DNA from: Gammaproteobacteria bacterium
GTDB taxonomy: Bacteria > Pseudomonadota > Gammaproteobacteria > Steroidobacterales > JABDMI01
Length of the DNA stretch: 37,731 bases
NCBI GenBank assembly: GCA_013001575.1
Contig: JABDMI010000049.1
Coordinates: 1-37,731, forward strand
Reading direction: 5' to 3'
Below the pieces are notes generated by a model. It was not told the origin of the DNA and did no database searches. It saw only the letters and a program-made list of their open reading frames with translations. Of this stretch, positions 25,026 through 32,944 are shown one piece after another (within the stretch, counting starts at the first letter, position 1; each line of letters begins with the position of its first letter). The position numbers were made by a program, and so were the translations under genes.

Positions 25026-26461
25026 TGAGAGAATTCATTCAATGCTTGTAGCATGCCTTTGGCCTTGGCACGAGTTTCCAGCACCTCATTATCCGGATCT
25101 GAGTCATACACTATTCCGCCACCGGCTCTAAAACTGATCTGATCAGCCTGGATCTGGATCGTTCGAATCAGAATATTCATGTCCATATTGCCATTATGAT
25201 TCACATAACCCATAGAGCCGGTGTACGCTTCGCGCGGTTTTTTTTCCAACTCCGAAATAATTTCCATACAACGCACCTTTGGGCAACCAGTAATAGTGCC
25301 TCCTGGAAAAACAGCTTTAAGTGCCTGTCCCGGGCTTACATTCGGTTTAAGATTTCCGCTTACATTAGACACAATATGATGCACATGTTCATAAGATTCG
25401 ATTACCATTAGCTCATCAACCTCTATGCTTCCAGGTTCGCATATGCGACCCAGATCATTACGTTCGAGGTCAATGAGCATCACATGCTCGGCTCGTTCTT
25501 TTGGGTGCTTGAAGAGCTCGCGTCGCATCAGTTCGTCTTCATTTAGGAGCTGTGTGCGTGGGCGAGTACCGGCGATCGGACGTGTACTGGCTTTATCGTT
25601 ATCTACCTTTAATAGCCTTTCCGGAGACGAACTCATAACGATAGCATTGTTGTGATACATCAAACCCGCAAAAGGGCCGGGATTTGATTCACGCAACTTA
25701 CGGTACAAATTTGCAGAGTCCAGGGGCTTACTGATTTCTCCATGCCATGCACGTGACAAATTAGCCTGGAATATATCGCCGGCGTAAATGTATTCCCTGG
25801 TTTTCTGGATAGATGCCCGATAAATATCCGGGTCTTCTACTTTAAGTATTGAAACAGAATTTATATAAGTAGATGGATTGCTCACATCAAGATTTTCTTG
25901 ACCTTTAAGCATCTGGAGTAATTGTTTAAATTCTGTTTGAAACCCGACTTCAGCCACTAAGTAACTGGTTTTTTCTACATGGTCTACAATTACAGCTACT
26001 GGGATGCGGCAGGCGAATGCAATTGGCAATCCATTTACTTGATATTGCTGACTATGAAATTCAACGCTGGGTTCTATTTGTTGTGCAAGCTCATATGCCA
26101 GATATAAAAACCAGCCACCAAGAAACGGAAGCTTATGCTCGTTGTTAATTGTCTTATGTTGTTCTTCCCAAATCTTGTCAAATGCGTCAAGAAAATCGTT
26201 AGAGGCGTGCTCCAGGGGTTTGTCATAAGACAGCTTATTATCGGAACCCAGTGTTAAGATTTTTTGGGGATAGGCGAATAGAATGCTATAACGCCCAAGC
26301 GATGTACTCTGCTTTCTAAACCCGGTGGGACTCTGTTCATCACGCGCATAGCATGAGCCATGTGCCGCACTGTCTAGAAGATACGGAAAAATATTCGTAT
26401 CGGTATGTTGTAGTTCGATTAGATCCAGTTCATGTTCAAACCGGTGCAGCAATTCGGGCAA
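25022..26461 (-). CDS. pabB: Aminodeoxychorismate synthase component I
   Basis: This 479-residue chorismate-binding enzyme uses ammonia from a glutamine amidotransferase partner to make aminodeoxychorismate. The C-terminal half has the family signatures GDIFQANLSR, RPIAGTRPRT, HVMLIDLERNDLGRI, VFPGGTITGCPK and YTGSMGYV. The start appears to be TTG at 26461, because no ATG lies near the expected N-terminus, and the fabF stop is 10 bases upstream. The motif PIAGT has Ala where E. coli PabB has its catalytic Lys274; TrpE also has Ala, as do some genuine PabB proteins. The 4-base overlap with pabC makes PabB the better call. No pabA is seen in the window. Confidence 0.85.
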   Translation of the reverse strand: MPELLHRFEHELDLIELQHTDTNIFPYLLDSAAHGSCYARDEQSPTGFRKQSTSLGRYSILFAYPQKILTLGSDNKLSYDKPLEHASNDFLDAFDKIWEEQHKTINNEHKLPFLGGWFLYLAYELAQQIEPSVEFHSQQYQVNGLPIAFACRIPVAVIVDHVEKTSYLVAEVGFQTEFKQLLQMLKGQENLDVSNPSTYINSVSILKVEDPDIYRASIQKTREYIYAGDIFQANLSRAWHGEISKPLDSANLYRKLRESNPGPFAGLMYHNNAIVMSSSPERLLKVDNDKASTRPIAGTRPRTQLLNEDELMRRELFKHPKERAEHVMLIDLERNDLGRICEPGSIEVDELMVIESYEHVHHIVSNVSGNLKPNVSPGQALKAVFPGGTITGCPKVRCMEIISELEKKPREAYTGSMGYVNHNGNMDMNILIRTIQIQADQISFRAGGGIVYDSDPDNEVLETRAKAKGMLQALNEFSQ

Positions 26462-26471
26462 TTCAATAAAC

Positions 26472-27716
26472 TCAGTTAAAACGTTTCAGGATAAGTGTGC
26501 CGTTAGTGCCGCCAAAACCAAATGAATTATTCATGGCCTGGTCAATTTTCATTGAGCGCGCTGCATTTGGCACATAATCAAGATCACAAAGCGGATCAGG
26601 ATTTGCATAGTTAATAGTTGGAGGCGCAACCTGGTCACGCAATGCCAGTGCTGTAAAAATTGCCTCTACCGAACCAGCCGCACCTAATAAATGACCGGTC
26701 ATGGACTTGGTCGAGCTGACTGCCAGTTTATAGGCATGTTCTGAAAAGGCACCTTTGACCGCATCTGTTTCAGCTTTATCGCCTACCGGTGTAGACGTGC
26801 CATGTGCATTTATGTAATCAATACTTTCCGGCGCAACACCCGCATCACGCATCGCCGCTTGCATACATCGTTTGGCGCCATCACCATTCTCTGGTGGTGC
26901 CGTCATATGGTGTGCATCACCACTCATTCCGAAACCGGTGACTTCTGCGTATATTTTTGCACCACGTTTTTTGGCGTGTTCAAGTTCTTCCAATACCAAA
27001 ATGCCGGCTCCGGAACCCATGACAAAGCCATCGCGTTCGGCGTCCCAAGGACGACTTGCAGCTTCAGGATCATCGTTGCGTGTTGATAATGCCCGCATGG
27101 CACCAAAGCCGCCCAAGCCTAATTCTGTCATGGCACTTTCCGCACCACCGGCGATCATCACATCGCACTCGCCGTATTGAATGCTACGGGTCGCAAGACC
27201 AATGCTGTGAGTGCCCGTAGTACAGGCTGTAACCAATGCCAGATTCGGGCCTTTGATGCCGTAACGAATGGAAAGTTCGCCGGCGATCATGTTGATAATG
27301 CTACCTGGAATAAAGAAAGGTGAAATTCTTCGCGGGGAGCCATTTTTATTCAGGATCAAGGTGTTTTTTTCTATCGCACCTAGACCACCAATACCGGAGC
27401 CAATAATAAGACCACTGCGCTCTGCCAATTCACCTTCAAAGTTCAGTCCCGAGTCCTGAATGGCATCCATCCCTGCTGCAATGCCCAAATGCACAAAAGG
27501 ATCGAGCTTACGAGACTCTTTGCTGTTGAGATATTTTTCAACATCAAAACCGGAAACCTCACCGCCAATTTTGGCTGGATAGTTCTCGACATCAAATGCT
27601 TCGATTCGGGAGATTCCACTACGTCCGTTTTGAATTGCATCCCAGGCAGAATCCAGAGTGGATCCAACTGGAGAAACTATTCCCATTCCGCTAATTACTA
27701 CACGACGTTTAGACAT
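26472..27716 (-). CDS. fabF: 3-oxoacyl-ACP synthase II
   Basis: This 414-residue condensing enzyme elongates acyl-ACP with malonyl-ACP. The Cys-His-His triad is present: Cys165 in [10 protein letters not shown], His305 in [11 protein letters not shown] and His342 in [12 protein letters not shown]. The C-terminal [13 protein letters not shown] motif is intact. The length and triad fit FabF rather than FabB or FabH. It lies downstream of acpP, separated by 143 bases that contain an intrinsic terminator-like hairpin (27792-27823), so part of its expression may depend on read-through or a promoter of its own. Confidence 0.95.
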   Translation of the reverse strand: MSKRRVVISGMGIVSPVGSTLDSAWDAIQNGRSGISRIEAFDVENYPAKIGGEVSGFDVEKYLNSKESRKLDPFVHLGIAAGMDAIQDSGLNFEGELAERSGLIIGSGIGGLGAIEKNTLILNKNGSPRRISPFFIPGSIINMIAGELSIRYGIKGPNLALVTACTTGTHSIGLATRSIQYGECDVMIAGGAESAMTELGLGGFGAMRALSTRNDDPEAASRPWDAERDGFVMGSGAGILVLEELEHAKKRGAKIYAEVTGFGMSGDAHHMTAPPENGDGAKRCMQAAMRDAGVAPESIDYINAHGTSTPVGDKAETDAVKGAFSEHAYKLAVSSTKSMTGHLLGAAGSVEAIFTALALRDQVAPPTINYANPDPLCDLDYVPNAARSMKIDQAMNNSFGFGGTNGTLILKRFN

Positions 27717-27791
27717 AATTCACCTTTAACTTCTGTGCTGTTCAAAATACTTGGAATTACAATTGTAAATTGATTAAATCGACTCACATAT

Positions 27792-27823
27792 AAAAACCGT
27801 CGCAACTTATGCAGTTACAACGG
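27792..27823 (-). terminator. Terminator or attenuator hairpin between acpP and fabF
   Basis: In the minus-strand RNA, arms 27813-27823 and 27797-27807 pair over 11 bases (two G-U pairs) with a 5-base loop, followed by a run of U from 27796 to 27792. This is a typical Rho-independent shape, placed so that acpP can be expressed above fabF. Confidence 0.65.
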
Positions 27824-27859
27824 CTTCAAATTCTGTAACAAACAGGGTTTAGCTGGTTA

Positions 27860-28093
27860 TTAACTCGAATGACTTTTTACGTAATCAATTGCCAATTGAA
27901 TGGTTGTGATCTTTTCAGCTTCTTCGTCAGGAATTTCTGTATCAAATTCTTCTTCGAGAGCCATCACCAATTCAACTGTATCAAGTGAATCTGCACCCAG
28001 ATCATCCACAAAAGAAGCATCGTTGTTTAATTGATCTTCTTTAACACCTAACTGTTCTGCGACAATTTTCTTGACGCGTTCTTCTATACTCAT
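27860..28093 (-). CDS. acpP: Acyl carrier protein
   Basis: This 77-residue acidic protein carries growing acyl chains on a phosphopantetheine arm attached to Ser36 in the motif [10 protein letters not shown]. The sequence is nearly canonical for AcpP ([15 protein letters not shown] start). It lies between fabG and fabF as in most gammaproteobacteria, with gaps of 129 and 143 bases, both larger than elsewhere in this unit. The upstream gap contains a possible promoter and a 5' hairpin, and the downstream gap a terminator-like hairpin, which fits high separate expression of this abundant protein. Confidence 0.97.
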   Translation of the reverse strand: MSIEERVKKIVAEQLGVKEDQLNNDASFVDDLGADSLDTVELVMALEEEFDTEIPDEEAEKITTIQLAIDYVKSHSS

Positions 28094-28124
28094 TGAGTTA
28101 TATCCTCTGCTATTAATAAAATCA

Positions 28125-28152
28125 GCAAAATTCCTTACGAGGGTAATTTTGC
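28125..28152 (-). other. Hairpin in the acpP 5' leader
   Basis: GCAAAATT (28125-28132) and AATTTTGC (28145-28152) pair over 8 bases, extended by two G-C pairs across a bulged A. If transcription starts near 28153, as the candidate -10 suggests, the hairpin forms the very 5' end of the acpP RNA and could protect it from decay. It has no U-run, so it is not a terminator. Confidence 0.4.
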
Positions 28153-28159
28153 AGCGCGT

Positions 28160-28165
28160 ATTGTA
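28160..28165 (-). promoter_or_regulatory. Candidate extended -10 of an acpP promoter
   Basis: On the minus strand the sequence reads TGATACAAT: a TACAAT -10 (5 of 6) preceded by an extended TGn. The -35 region is poor. It would start an RNA about 60 bases upstream of acpP, inside the fabG-acpP gap where E. coli also has an acpP promoter. Confidence 0.35.
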
Positions 28166-28222
28166 TCAGGAAATACAGGCACTGCATGGCATAAAATCAA
28201 ACGCTTGTATGATTAAAACCAA

Positions 28223-28969
28223 TTAAATCATATACATACCACCATTCACATGCAGGGTTTCACCCGTAATATAGCCTGCTTCGTCAGAACACAAGAAACA
28301 GACTGCGTTGGCTATATCCGCGACTTGCCCCATTCTGGCCAACGGGATCTGAGACAATAAGCCCGAAGTCTGTTCATCATTCAATGCGTCGGTCATGTCT
28401 GTTTGAATATAGCCAGGAGCTACAGTATTGACCGTAATGCCTCTCGAACCAACCTCTCGCGCCATGGATTTGGCAAAACCCGCCATTCCAGCTTTAGCGG
28501 CTGCGTAGTTGCTTTGTCCGGCATTTCCCATGCTCCCTACGACCGACGAAATATTTACAATACGGCCGCTTCTGGCCTTCATCATGCCGCGTAAACAGGC
28601 CTTACTGGTCCGGTAAACGGAACTGAGGTCTGTGTTGATAATATCGGACCATTCTTCCTCAGACATACGTAATAGCAAGTTATCCCGAGTGATTCCCGCG
28701 TTATTGACCAGGATTTGAGGAGCTCCCTCTTGTGATGATATCTCCTTGACCAGTTTTTGCACTGCATCATTATCTCTGACATCCAAAATTGCACCCCGAC
28801 CAGTTATTGCTTTATCACTAAAAAGTGCCGAAATATTATCTGCCCCTTTTTGCGAGGTCGCAGTACCGATCACAGTTGCTCCGCCCGCCCCAAGAGCATT
28901 GGCGATTGCGGCTCCAATGCCCCTGGAAGCGCCAGTGACTAATGCTATTTTGTTACTAAAATCATGCAT
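28223..28969 (-). CDS. fabG: 3-oxoacyl-ACP reductase
   Basis: This 248-residue short-chain dehydrogenase reduces 3-oxoacyl-ACP with NADPH. The cofactor motif is TGASRGIG (12-19), the NNAG motif is at 89-92, and the catalytic residues are a Ser in NISSVVG (about 141-142), Tyr155 and Lys159 in SNYAAAKAG. The C-terminal GYITGETLHVNGGMYM is the standard FabG ending. It lies 35 bases after fabD. The ATG at 28969 is directly followed by CATGAT, and a second in-frame Met is not near, so the start is secure. Confidence 0.96.
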   Translation of the reverse strand: MHDFSNKIALVTGASRGIGAAIANALGAGGATVIGTATSQKGADNISALFSDKAITGRGAILDVRDNDAVQKLVKEISSQEGAPQILVNNAGITRDNLLLRMSEEEWSDIINTDLSSVYRTSKACLRGMMKARSGRIVNISSVVGSMGNAGQSNYAAAKAGMAGFAKSMAREVGSRGITVNTVAPGYIQTDMTDALNDEQTSGLLSQIPLARMGQVADIANAVCFLCSDEAGYITGETLHVNGGMYMI

Positions 28970-29004
28970 GGTGTGTAATCCTGTTTATAAAATTTATTTT
29001 GACC

Positions 29005-29982
29005 TTACGCTTTGCCAGCAAATGCTTCTTGTAGAATCAGTAAACTATTGTTATCAAACAATGGAAAAGCCGTAAGGTCTCTGGAAATTCTTTTTTGAAG
29101 ACCGCTCAATACTTTACCGGGGCCACATTCAATTATTATTTTAGTACCCGATGCTTGTATTTTTTGCATGGACTCAACCCAACGCACTGGATTATGCAAT
29201 TGCCTGACCAGCACTTTTTTAATGTCTGTTACCTCGCGATGTGTTTCTACATCAGTGTTATGAATTACAGGTATCGATGGCACATTGAATTCTATTGAAT
29301 CTAGCCGGTTGGCCAGTCGCTTTGCCGCCGGAATCATCAACTGACAATGCGATGGCACACTGACTGGCAAGGGCAAAACGCGACGTGCGCCTGATTCTTT
29401 GAGTACCTCTTGGGCTTTTTCAACCGCAGCTTTTTCGCCGGCAATCACGACTTGGCCAGGGGCATTGAAATTCACCGCTTCTACGATCCCTACTTCGGCA
29501 GCCATTGCACAACCCTGTACGACCTCTTCATCGTTCAATCCCAAGATCGCTGCCATAGCGCCTGTGCCCGCTGGTACCGCATCTTGCATGCATTGACCGC
29601 GATATTCAACCAGCTGCAATGCATCACCAAAACTCAATACCCCAGCCGCAACAAGAGCCGAATACTCTCCCAGACTATGACCAGCCAAATACGCAGGTAA
29701 CTTTAAGTTATTGCTTTTACAGTGTTGTAGCCATACACGCCATGCCAGCACGCCGGCAATCAACATGGCCGGTTGTGTTATTTCAGTCTGGTTTAATTTC
29801 TCAAGCGGGCCAGATTGAATAATTCCACCAATATCATAGCCGAGACATTCATCGGCCTCTTGCAATATATTATCGAGTAACTCTGAATGTCCAGACCATC
29901 CATCGAGCATAGCCAGACTTTGCGAACCTTGTCCGGGAAATACCACAGCATAATTATGAGATGAGTTTTCAGGATTAGTCAT
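29005..29982 (-). CDS. fabD: Malonyl-CoA:ACP transacylase
   Basis: This encodes 325 residues from the ATG at 29982. The open frame extends 45 codons further, but that part overlaps the rhombosortase gene and does not resemble the family, whereas YAVVFPGQGSQ near residue 11 is the usual FabD start. The nucleophile Ser103 lies in GHSLGEYSALVA, with conserved QPAMLIAG, MQDAVPAGTGAMAAILGL and VSVPSHC segments. FabD loads malonyl groups onto ACP. The gene begins 7 bases after the rhombosortase stop. The fabH, plsX and rpmF genes that commonly lie upstream are missing at this locus. Confidence 0.95.
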   Translation of the reverse strand: MTNPENSSHNYAVVFPGQGSQSLAMLDGWSGHSELLDNILQEADECLGYDIGGIIQSGPLEKLNQTEITQPAMLIAGVLAWRVWLQHCKSNNLKLPAYLAGHSLGEYSALVAAGVLSFGDALQLVEYRGQCMQDAVPAGTGAMAAILGLNDEEVVQGCAMAAEVGIVEAVNFNAPGQVVIAGEKAAVEKAQEVLKESGARRVLPLPVSVPSHCQLMIPAAKRLANRLDSIEFNVPSIPVIHNTDVETHREVTDIKKVLVRQLHNPVRWVESMQKIQASGTKIIIECGPGKVLSGLQKRISRDLTAFPLFDNNSLLILQEAFAGKA

Positions 29983-29989
29983 ATTATTC

Positions 29990-30628
29990 TCATTTGTTAG
30001 AATGGGTGAATTTGAACAGAAATAAGGCCCAGATACAACCGGTAATTGCACCATATAAATGGGCGTTAATAACAACTGACCCACCACTTGCGGACTGTGT
30101 GAATGGCAATGACCCAATTATTTGCTCATACACAAGCTTGCCCACAAGCCCTGTGAATAACACAAAATCTTCAACTCCAAATTCTGAAGTGAATTTATAG
30201 ATTCGTTTGAGCAATGAAAACCCTAGTGCGCTGGCAAGCAGACCATGCAATACTCCTGACATACCTAAATACCATTGCAATTCCGGATAGAAAACCATCA
30301 AACTCAAAGAAACGCCAAAACACAGCACGAGAAAACTTGCGAGCCAGATTTTTACAGTAAAGCAGTCAGCGTACATGAGAAAGATCAAAACAAGCGCAAG
30401 CGCATTGACAATAAAATGACTCCAGCCCAAATGAACCAGATGTGCTGTCATCAACCGCCAATATTCATGGTTAACATGAAAATCGGATTGATAACGTAAG
30501 AGTTGTCGTCCCGCATCACCCTGAAATTCGAAACCTACGCCAACTGCGAGGAGAAAACCGCAAAAAAGCCATACCATCTTGTTTGATGTCATCGCAATAG
30601 GACCCCTTACTTTGCTGCCATAACCCAT
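29990..30628 (-). CDS. rrtA: Rhombosortase (rhomboid-family intramembrane serine protease)
   Basis: This 212-residue membrane protein has about six hydrophobic segments. It has the rhomboid catalytic serine in GMSGVLHG (Ser124), the catalytic histidine in NAHLYGAITG (His190), and the HxxxN motif in WSHFIVNALAL (His71, Asn75). The compact size and the EYWRLMTAHLVHLGWSH and KLVYEQ segments fit the rhombosortase branch, which processes proteins with a C-terminal GlyGly-CTERM anchor before type II secretion. A later in-frame ATG at 30592 is an alternative start. It is the first gene of the minus-strand fab unit, 7 bases before fabD, and is divergent from gspG across 96 bases. Confidence 0.88.
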   Translation of the reverse strand: MGYGSKVRGPIAMTSNKMVWLFCGFLLAVGVGFEFQGDAGRQLLRYQSDFHVNHEYWRLMTAHLVHLGWSHFIVNALALVLIFLMYADCFTVKIWLASFLVLCFGVSLSLMVFYPELQWYLGMSGVLHGLLASALGFSLLKRIYKFTSEFGVEDFVLFTGLVGKLVYEQIIGSLPFTQSASGGSVVINAHLYGAITGCIWALFLFKFTHSNK

Positions 30629-30645
30629 TTATAGTTTCCAAGTAT

Positions 30646-30676
30646 TTTTCATATGTGCTGAACTATTTGCTATCAT
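30646..30676 (+). promoter_or_regulatory. Weak candidate gspG promoter
   Basis: TTTTCA (30646-30651) and TATCAT (30671-30676) are spaced by 19 bases, longer than ideal. The -10 is preceded by TGC, an extended -10. It lies in the 96-base gap between the divergent rhombosortase and gspG genes. Confidence 0.3.
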
Positions 30677-30724
30677 ACCAGCCTAATTAAAGGTATTTTT
30701 TTAGATTACAAAAGCAGAGAAATC

Positions 30725-31168
30725 ATGAATCGTAAAATCATCAATTCGCAAAAAACCAATTATGGATTTACCCTGATTGAAATGTTAGTTGTTGTAGCCA
30801 TAATGGCCACATTAATGGCGCTGATTGCTCCAAGATTCATTGAAAGGGCAGAAGAGGCAAAAGTGACTGCAACTGTTGCACAACTTCAACAGATCTCTAC
30901 TGCTCTAGATATGTATAAACTCGACAACTCGACATATCCAACTATTGATCAAGGACTCCAAGCCCTTGTAGAAAAACCTTTCGGCAGTCCAGAACCCAAG
31001 AACTGGAAACATTATCTGAATGAAGTACCCCTAGATGCCTGGAAAAATGAAATTTATTATGTTTATCCAGGTGAGCATGGAGTCTATGACCTCTACAGTC
31101 TTGGCGCGGATGGTCAGCAAGGGGGCGAAGGATCGAACGCAGATATTGGAAACTGGACCCAAAATTAA
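30725..31168 (+). CDS. gspG: Type II secretion major pseudopilin GspG
   Basis: This 147-residue major pseudopilin builds the periplasmic pseudopilus that pushes substrates through the outer-membrane secretin. The prepilin leader ends at Gly14, just before FTLIEMLVVVAIMA, with the Glu at mature position 5. The mature part has the family segments KVTATVAQLQQISTALDMYKLD, YPTIDQGLQALVEKP, DAWKN and the calcium-loop region YDLYSLGADGQQGGEG. It is the first gene of the plus-strand set gspG to gspM. No gspC, gspD, gspE or gspF precedes it; upstream lies the divergent rhombosortase. Confidence 0.95.
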   Translation: MNRKIINSQKTNYGFTLIEMLVVVAIMATLMALIAPRFIERAEEAKVTATVAQLQQISTALDMYKLDNSTYPTIDQGLQALVEKPFGSPEPKNWKHYLNEVPLDAWKNEIYYVYPGEHGVYDLYSLGADGQQGGEGSNADIGNWTQN

Positions 31169-31213
31169 GATTTAAATACAGACCGTCATGATAGGATTAT
31201 CAGGCACAATCAA

Positions 31214-31762
31214 ATGACACGAATGTCAAATATCAGATCAGGTTTTACCCTGATCGAATTTCTTACCGTAATTGTGATTCTCGCAGTCGTTGCTGGAATG
31301 GTGAGTATTGCAATTCAAGGCGATCCAAATCGCCTATTGGAAAATTCTGCGCGTAAATTCATAGCCGAATTTAATTTAGTTACTGAAGAGTCCGCATTAC
31401 TCGGAAATGAGTATGGCTTGCAAATAAATGACAATGCCTACCGTTATCTGCATTGGGATCAAATCAAATGGCAAACACCACAAGATCCTGCGATGGCGAC
31501 ATTACTATACTTTCCGGACGAAATCACTCCCGAACTAATTCTGGATCAAAACTCGGTATTGTATTTAGAAACAGAAGACAATCAAGGCATTGATTTCAGC
31601 GAGAATGAAAAAGAAATTGAACCACCTCAGGTATTAGTACTCTCAAGTGGAGAAGTTACCCCCTTTACCTTAATACTCAGAACTGTATACAACGATGACT
31701 ATATTTCTATTGATATTGACAGTCTCGGACGTGTAAAACTCACGTTTCATAATGAAATTTGA
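31214..31762 (+). CDS. gspH: Type II secretion minor pseudopilin GspH
   Basis: This 182-residue minor pseudopilin has its leader cleavage after SG, before FTLIEFLTVIVILAVVAGMV, with Glu at mature position 5. The body has SARKFIAEFNLVTEESALLGNEYGLQI, a typical GspH segment (length given here in parts), and a beta-rich C-terminus. It is thought to be part of the pseudopilus tip. A second ATG three codons downstream (31223) is an alternative start. It ends 11 bases inside the start of gspI, so the two are translationally coupled. Confidence 0.85.
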   Translation: MTRMSNIRSGFTLIEFLTVIVILAVVAGMVSIAIQGDPNRLLENSARKFIAEFNLVTEESALLGNEYGLQINDNAYRYLHWDQIKWQTPQDPAMATLLYFPDEITPELILDQNSVLYLETEDNQGIDFSENEKEIEPPQVLVLSSGEVTPFTLILRTVYNDDYISIDIDSLGRVKLTFHNEI

Positions 31763-32225
31763 TCGTTCCAAAGGTTTTACGCTCATTGAAGTGGTTGTCG
31801 CCACCTTCATTGTCGGTTTGGCGCTGGTCGCACTGGCTGGAACTGTACAAAATTTGACCCGACAAACCAGTCTGGTTAAAGAAAAATACGTTGCCGACCT
31901 GGTTGCAAATAATGTGCTTGCCGAGCTACGACTCGCCGGCCAATGGCCAGAAATTGGCGAAAACAGTGATGTAGTTGAAATGGCTAGCCAAAGCTGGTTT
32001 TACGACACTAAAGTTTTTGCAACGGATGTAGAGCAATTACGGCGCATTGAGGTCAGCGTGGGTCTGGATGATGAGCTTAAGCAGACTCGCGCAACTTTGA
32101 TAGGATTTATCAGTTCCAGCCCAACCGTGACGGCGCAACCTGTTGAGTGGGTTAAATCTCAAGAACAAGATAATCAAGCGAGATTTCCTGACGATTTAAA
32201 CCCGCTACAAAATTCTGGGAATTAA
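31752..32225 (+). CDS. gspI: Type II secretion minor pseudopilin GspI
   Basis: This 157-residue protein has a short basic leader ending KG before FTLIEVVVATFIVGLALVAL, and then the GspI-type segment YVADLVANNVLAELRL. GspI starts the tip complex with GspJ and GspK. The C-terminal tail (after residue 120) is longer than in the E. coli and Vibrio proteins and rich in polar residues. It overlaps gspH by 11 bases and ends 7 bases before gspJ. Confidence 0.88.
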   Translation: MKFDRSKGFTLIEVVVATFIVGLALVALAGTVQNLTRQTSLVKEKYVADLVANNVLAELRLAGQWPEIGENSDVVEMASQSWFYDTKVFATDVEQLRRIEVSVGLDDELKQTRATLIGFISSSPTVTAQPVEWVKSQEQDNQARFPDDLNPLQNSGN

Positions 32226-32232
32226 TAATCGC

Positions 32233-32943
32233 ATGCAACCCAAATCATTACATCGCAATATTGTAAAACTGGCTCCAAACATATCTGGTTTCACCTTATT
32301 GGAAATACTACTCGCTGTGTTTATCTTTGCATTAATATCTATCGGAGCTTATAAAGTTTCCAGCATTTCACAACAAAGCGCTGAGCTCATGCTTAATGCA
32401 CAAAACAGGTTGCGAGATGTGAGCATCAGTTTGGAAATGATCGAAAAAGATTTTACCCAAATATCCGCCAGAAACTGGCGCGACCCATTTAGTAATTTAT
32501 ATAACTCGTCGCTTTCTACTGATCCGTCTGAGGCATACGTCGTGCAATTAGTACGCGGTGGCTGGAAAAATCCATTGAATATTGCACGCTCGGAGTTGCA
32601 ATTAGTTCGATACCGTTTACAAGATAAAGTCTTAATTAGAGAGCATGCGCTGCATGTAGACAACCTCGGTTCACTGGAATTCACCAAGACTGAGTTAGTG
32701 ACAAATGTAAATTCTATTAGTCTTACATTTTTCGATCAAATCAAGCGTAGTGATGCAAATCAGGCAGCTGACACTAATAAATGGCCCCCGATAAGCAACA
32801 ATCCAGCTCCCACTCAAAATAGTGACGGCTCTAATGTACCCTTACCATCCTACCCCTTACCGATTGCAGTTGAAATCAGACTAGACTTAGAAGATTATGG
32901 TGAAATCTCTAAAATTATCAATCTACCTCCTGCCGGCGCATGA
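32233..32943 (+). CDS. gspJ: Type II secretion minor pseudopilin GspJ
   Basis: This 236-residue protein has its leader cleaved before FTLLEILLAVFIFALISIGAY. The leader is about 20 residues, longer than usual. The GspJ-like body includes EMIEKDFTQISARNWRD and a beta-rich region with LVRGGWKNPLN and LQLVRYRL. Near the C-terminus there is a Pro/Asn/Ser-rich insertion (about 176-205). GspJ joins GspI and GspK at the pseudopilus tip. The stop codon is followed one base later by the preferred ATG of gspK. Confidence 0.88.
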   Translation: MQPKSLHRNIVKLAPNISGFTLLEILLAVFIFALISIGAYKVSSISQQSAELMLNAQNRLRDVSISLEMIEKDFTQISARNWRDPFSNLYNSSLSTDPSEAYVVQLVRGGWKNPLNIARSELQLVRYRLQDKVLIREHALHVDNLGSLEFTKTELVTNVNSISLTFFDQIKRSDANQAADTNKWPPISNNPAPTQNSDGSNVPLPSYPLPIAVEIRLDLEDYGEISKIINLPPAGA

Positions 32944-32944
32944 C

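Noticed and set aside
25022-26461. Anthranilate synthase component I (TrpE) as the identity of the pabB gene
   Set aside because: The PIAGT motif allows it, but the 4-base overlap with pabC and the position after fabF favour PabB.
28200-28216. Third PsrA-like site (AAACGCTTGTAT) near the fabG 3' end
   Set aside because: The right arm is GTAT instead of GTTT, and it lies between fabG and acpP without other support.
29983-30117. 45-codon N-terminal extension of fabD
   Set aside because: It overlaps the rhombosortase coding region, and the usual FabD start motif lies just after the ATG at 29982.
32897-32944. 16-codon N-terminal extension of gspK
   Set aside because: It lies inside gspJ and would put a hydrophobic stretch before the prepilin leader; the ATG at 32945 gives a proper leader.
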